A DNA stretch of 64,000 nt from contig NZ_CP043661.1 of the NCBI RefSeq assembly GCF_014217565.1, positions 4,030,001 through 4,094,000 of the forward strand, in the 5' to 3' direction. Position numbers and translations under genes: made by a program. The notes under the pieces were generated by a model, which did not search any database, was not told the origin of the DNA, and saw nothing but the letters and a program-made list of their open reading frames with translations. Position 1 is the first letter of the stretch. Each line of letters opens with the position of its first letter. Source of the DNA: Kribbella qitaiheensis (GTDB lineage Bacteria > Actinomycetota > Actinomycetes > Propionibacteriales > Kribbellaceae). Below, piece by piece: positions 61,101 through 64,000 of the stretch.

Positions 61101-62485
61101 GCCTGCACGTTACGCACCCGATCCGGCAGCGAGAAACGGTCGATCGGGTGGGAGAGCAGGCCGCTTGAGCCGCGGAGCGACTCGACCTGACCGTCCGGAC
61201 CGAACTCAAAGCGGTAGGACTCGCCGTACGAGCCGTACCCCGAACCGCCGATGACCCGCACCGTGTCGCCATCGGCTTCCAGCGACTGCGGCTCGGCCGC
61301 CGGGTCGGGTGAGCTCGGGTCGATCGCGTAGAGCCGGCCGCCGAGTACGACGATGTCGTTGACGCCCCACAGGTTCGCGTACCGGCCGGTGAAGCGTTCC
61401 AGCCCCGAGTCGGTCCCGCGCTCCTTCGAGCCGGCCAGGTCGAGCAGCTTGAAGAACCCCTCGGCCAGTTGCCCGGCCGGCCCGTCGATCGCGTTCGTGA
61501 AGACGGACACGGCGATCTTCTGCTCGCCATCGGCAAGGGACCGGGTGATGTGCCCCGGGTAGCCGCCGCCGTGGCCGAACACCTTCCGTTTGCCGATCTT
61601 CGACACCTGCAGACCGAGCCCGTACCGCGGCCAGTCCTCCTCGGTGGTCTGCCAGAGCGGGTGCTGCATCTCCCGCTTCGACTTGTCCGTCAGCAGCCGG
61701 TCGTCGCCGGTGAAGTGGGCGGAGAAGTAGGTGACCAGGTCGCGCGCGTTGCCGAAGAATCCGGTCGCCGAGGCGAGCGCGCGAGTGTCCACGTGGTCGA
61801 TCGGCACCCGCGTGTCGCCATAGCTGTACGAGCTGTACCCAGCCGCATATTCCGCGTTGCGCTGGAGATCCAACTCCGGCCCGAGTCCGGCGAGCCCGAG
61901 CTTGTCCACGATCGAGGTCTGGACGTACGAGTTGTACGACGTACCGCTCGCGGCCTCGATCACGAGCCCGAGCAGCCCGTAGCCGATGTTGGAGTACTTG
62001 AACCGGTCGTTCTCGGCGAGCACCGCCGACGACTCTTCCCGCAGTACTGCGAGCAGCTGGTCACGGTCCGGGAACGCGGTCGCGAGCTGCCACCAGTCCG
62101 CCTCCAGGCTGTCCCGGGTGACCCCGCCTGCGTGCGCCAGCAACTCGCGCACGGTCAGCTCGCCCAGTGGCGTCCCGACCAACTCGGTGACGTGCAGGCC
62201 AGCCTTGTCGTCGAGCCGCAGCCGACCCTGCTCGGCGAGCTGGAACACGGCGGTCGCGGTGAACGTCTTCGAGTGCGACGCGATCCGGAACAGGTGATTT
62301 TCGGTCAGCTCGGTGCCCTGCTCGACGTCCGCCAGCCCGTACGCCGAGGAGAGCGCGACCGCGTCCCCGGCGTACACCGCCGCCTGGACCCCGGGGATCC
62401 GCTGGTAGCGCTGGTTGAACGCGAGCCAGCTGTCGTAGTACGCGAGTGCTTCTTGCAGGTTCTCAGAATTCAGGGGGTCAGGCAT
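61097..62485 (-). CDS. Serine hydrolase of the beta-lactamase/class C family
   Basis: A 462-residue serine hydrolase (beta-lactamase class C / esterase EstB type). The SxxK motif is in FRIASHSKTFT (Ser nucleophile), YxN in FKYSNIGYGLLG and the HxG-like loop in VFGHGGGYPGH. A C-terminal beta domain of about 100 residues follows. There is no signal peptide, so it acts in the cytoplasm, as an esterase or peptidase rather than in antibiotic defence. ATG 62485 overlaps the aldehyde dehydrogenase stop by 8 nt; the longer frame is not protein-like. Confidence 0.92.
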   Translation of the reverse strand: MPDPLNSENLQEALAYYDSWLAFNQRYQRIPGVQAAVYAGDAVALSSAYGLADVEQGTELTENHLFRIASHSKTFTATAVFQLAEQGRLRLDDKAGLHVTELVGTPLGELTVRELLAHAGGVTRDSLEADWWQLATAFPDRDQLLAVLREESSAVLAENDRFKYSNIGYGLLGLVIEAASGTSYNSYVQTSIVDKLGLAGLGPELDLQRNAEYAAGYSSYSYGDTRVPIDHVDTRALASATGFFGNARDLVTYFSAHFTGDDRLLTDKSKREMQHPLWQTTEEDWPRYGLGLQVSKIGKRKVFGHGGGYPGHITRSLADGEQKIAVSVFTNAIDGPAGQLAEGFFKLLDLAGSKERGTDSGLERFTGRYANLWGVNDIVVLGGRLYAIDPSSPDPAAEPQSLEADGDTVRVIGGSGYGSYGESYRFEFGPDGQVESLRGSSGLLSHPIDRFSLPDRVRNVQA

Positions 62486-64000
62486 GACGCCTAGATTGAA
62501 TGACGCGGAAGCGACTCGCAACGTAAGCACCGTCGGTGTACGTGGCGTTCGCCGCGGGATTCGCCCCAGTGCCGTGAAAATCACTGAAAGCAGCCGACTG
62601 ATTCACGAAAACCTGGCCGGTCAGATTCTCCGACAACGCCACCCCGACCTCGAGCGCCGCGTCGCGCACCTGCTCCAGCTTCGCCGCGTCCGTCGAGTAG
62701 ACCCCGGCGGTCATCGCGCCACCCTCGTCGACCGTCTTGCGGAACAGCTCGATCGACTCGTCGGTGTCCGCGGTCCGGACCAGGAACGAGACCGGCCCGA
62801 AGCATTCGCGCCCATAGACGCCCTCGTCCTTGGCATCGATCGCGACCAGCAACGGCGTACGGACCACCGCGTCCTCGTACGCCGGGTGCTTGATCGCGCG
62901 GGACTCCAGCACGACCTGCCCGTACTCCGGGGCCAGCTCGAGGCGGCTCACCACGGCCTGGTTCACGATGCCGCCGAGCAGCTCGACCGCCCGGGCGTCG
63001 TCGCCGAGGAGCTTGGAGATCGAGTTCGCGATGCCGGCGCCGACCTCGTCGAAGGACTTGTGCCCCTCGTCGGTCTCGATCCCGCCGGCCCGGGACGAAC
63101 AGGTTCTGGGTGGTGGTGCACATCTGGCCGGAGTACAGCGACAGCGTGAAGGCCAGGTTGTTGCAGAGCGCCTTGAACGAGTCGGTCGAGTCGATCAGGA
63201 CCGCGTTCACGCCGGCCTTCTCGGTGAACACCTCGGCCTGGGTCGCGTTCTGCTCGAGCCACTCGCCGAACTCGCTGCCGCCGGTGAAGTCGATCACCTT
63301 CACCTCAGGGCGCAGCGCGAGCGGCTTGGCCAGGCCGTCACCGGTGTGCTCGACGGCCAAGGTGACCAGGTTCGGGTCGAAGCCAGCCTCTGCGAGCACC
63401 TCACGGCAGACCTCGACCGTGATCGCGAGCGGCAGCACGGCGAGCGGGTGCGGCTTCACCACGACGGCGTTGCCGGTCACCAGCGACGCGAACAGGCCGG
63501 GCCACGAGTTCCAGGTCGGGAACGTGTTGCAGCCGATCACCAGCGCGACACCGCGGCCGACGACGGTGAAGTTCTTCTCCAGCCGGATCGGGTCGCCCTT
63601 GGCCGGCTTCTCCCAGATCGCCTGCGCCGGGTAGCGGCTCATCTCCTCGTACGAGTAGGCGATCGCCTCCAGCGCCCGGTCCAGCGCGTGCGCGCCGCCG
63701 GCCTGGAACGCCATCACGAAAGCCTGCCCGCTGGTGTGCTGGACCGCGTTGGCCAGCTCGAAGACGCGCTTGTGCAGCCGGTCGAGGATCTCCAGCGTGA
63801 TGCCGACGCGGGTCTCGATACCGCCCTTTCGCCAGTCGCTGATGCCCTTCTGGGCAGCCGCGAGCAGCTCGTCCAGGCAGTCCTCGACGGTCCGCGGGTA
63901 CTGGATGTCCAGCGAGATCCCGAACGGCGACTCCTCGGTGCTGACCGTGCCGTTCGCCCCGGGCGTCTCCACCGGGTACGCCGTACCGCGATGCGCGTCG
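62478..64000 (-). CDS. paaN: PaaN-like aldehyde dehydrogenase, frameshifted near 63089, 5' end outside window
   Basis: An aldehyde dehydrogenase of the PaaN type from the phenylacetate pathway. EESPFGISLDIQYP and HTSGQAFVMAFQAGGAHALDRALEAIAYSYEEM are typical of PaaN rather than ordinary dehydrogenases. The cofactor region is VIGCNTFPTWNSWPGLFASLVTGNAVVVKPHP and the nucleophile Cys is in YSGQMCTTTQNLF. The second part (ESRAIKHPAYEDAVVRTPLL, GRECFGPVSFLVRT) is in another frame. Deleting one base from the CCC run 63089-63091 joins them through VPAGGIETDEGHK. The frame is open to the right edge, so the start lies beyond the window. The substrate assignment is moderate. Confidence 0.87.

Overview
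The window is high-GC actinobacterial DNA. GTG and TTG starts are frequent, neighbouring genes often overlap by 4 nt (ATGA/GTGA), at least two genes look leaderless, and there are secreted peptidases, lipoproteins, an ABC sugar importer without its own ATPase and an M. tuberculosis-type dcd. Gene content suggests a soil actinomycete of the Propionibacteriales, probably Kribbella or a close relative. That placement is inference from gene families, not from a marker gene. No rRNA gene or CRISPR array was seen.

Layout. 1-4243: MarR-GNAT regulator (cut by the left edge), primase/polymerase-like protein, methyltransferase and a DUF222/HNH (13E12-type) protein. 4244-4930: gene-poor, with a perfect 100-bp inverted-repeat element. 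4931-7699: cysteine dioxygenase-like cupin and amidohydrolase facing a LacI regulator across two LacI-type operators. 7844-11305: GAF regulator facing an aldehyde dehydrogenase/DUF779 operon. 11534-15918: secreted sedolisin (S53) and fungalysin (M36) peptidases. 16079-19947: Fe-S reductase, LppX-like lipoprotein, SDR. 20063-21912: a ribbon-helix-helix protein with a collagen-like tail, a DUF4097 protein and a small protein, behind a phased array of TGACGTCA-like sites. 22035-24782: lipoprotein, dcd and a MarR regulator with paired operators.

25018-30203: tRNA-Gly(CCC) carries a 5.1-kb integrative element bounded by 66-bp direct repeats. It holds an integrase, an excisionase, a decayed DUF3631 replication protein with an iteron-like cluster, an XRE regulator overlapping cutA, a secreted protein and a VanZ-family protein. 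The XRE and DUF3631 genes are both 5'-truncated at one head-to-head junction, so this looks like a deletion derivative of an actinomycete integrative element.

30483-43462: SDR, polysaccharide lyase 8, G5/Excalibur lipoprotein, a multi-domain membrane protein, TetR regulator, an internally deleted MFS remnant, a MerR-sliding-clamp fusion, a small P-loop kinase, an alpha/beta-hydrolase/anmK/MHS-transporter operon and a histidine phosphatase. 43654-53212: FadE5-like acyl-CoA dehydrogenase with paired operators, three translationally coupled membrane paralogues, DUF6458, an NHL-thioredoxin protein and a large conserved protein of unknown function. 53374-57730: ABC sugar importer and zinc alcohol dehydrogenase. 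57740-59352: LysR facing a sugar O-acetyltransferase. 59417-60465: HEPN/MNT toxin-antitoxin-like pair with a 40-bp operator. 60588-64000: flavin reductase, serine hydrolase and a PaaN-like aldehyde dehydrogenase cut by the right edge.

Quality note. Six genes (integrase, DUF3631, SDR, PL8 lyase, alpha/beta hydrolase, PaaN) are each broken by a one-base shift at a run of three or four G or C. That pattern fits homopolymer sequencing or assembly error at least as well as true decay, so most of these genes are described as one gene across the shift.
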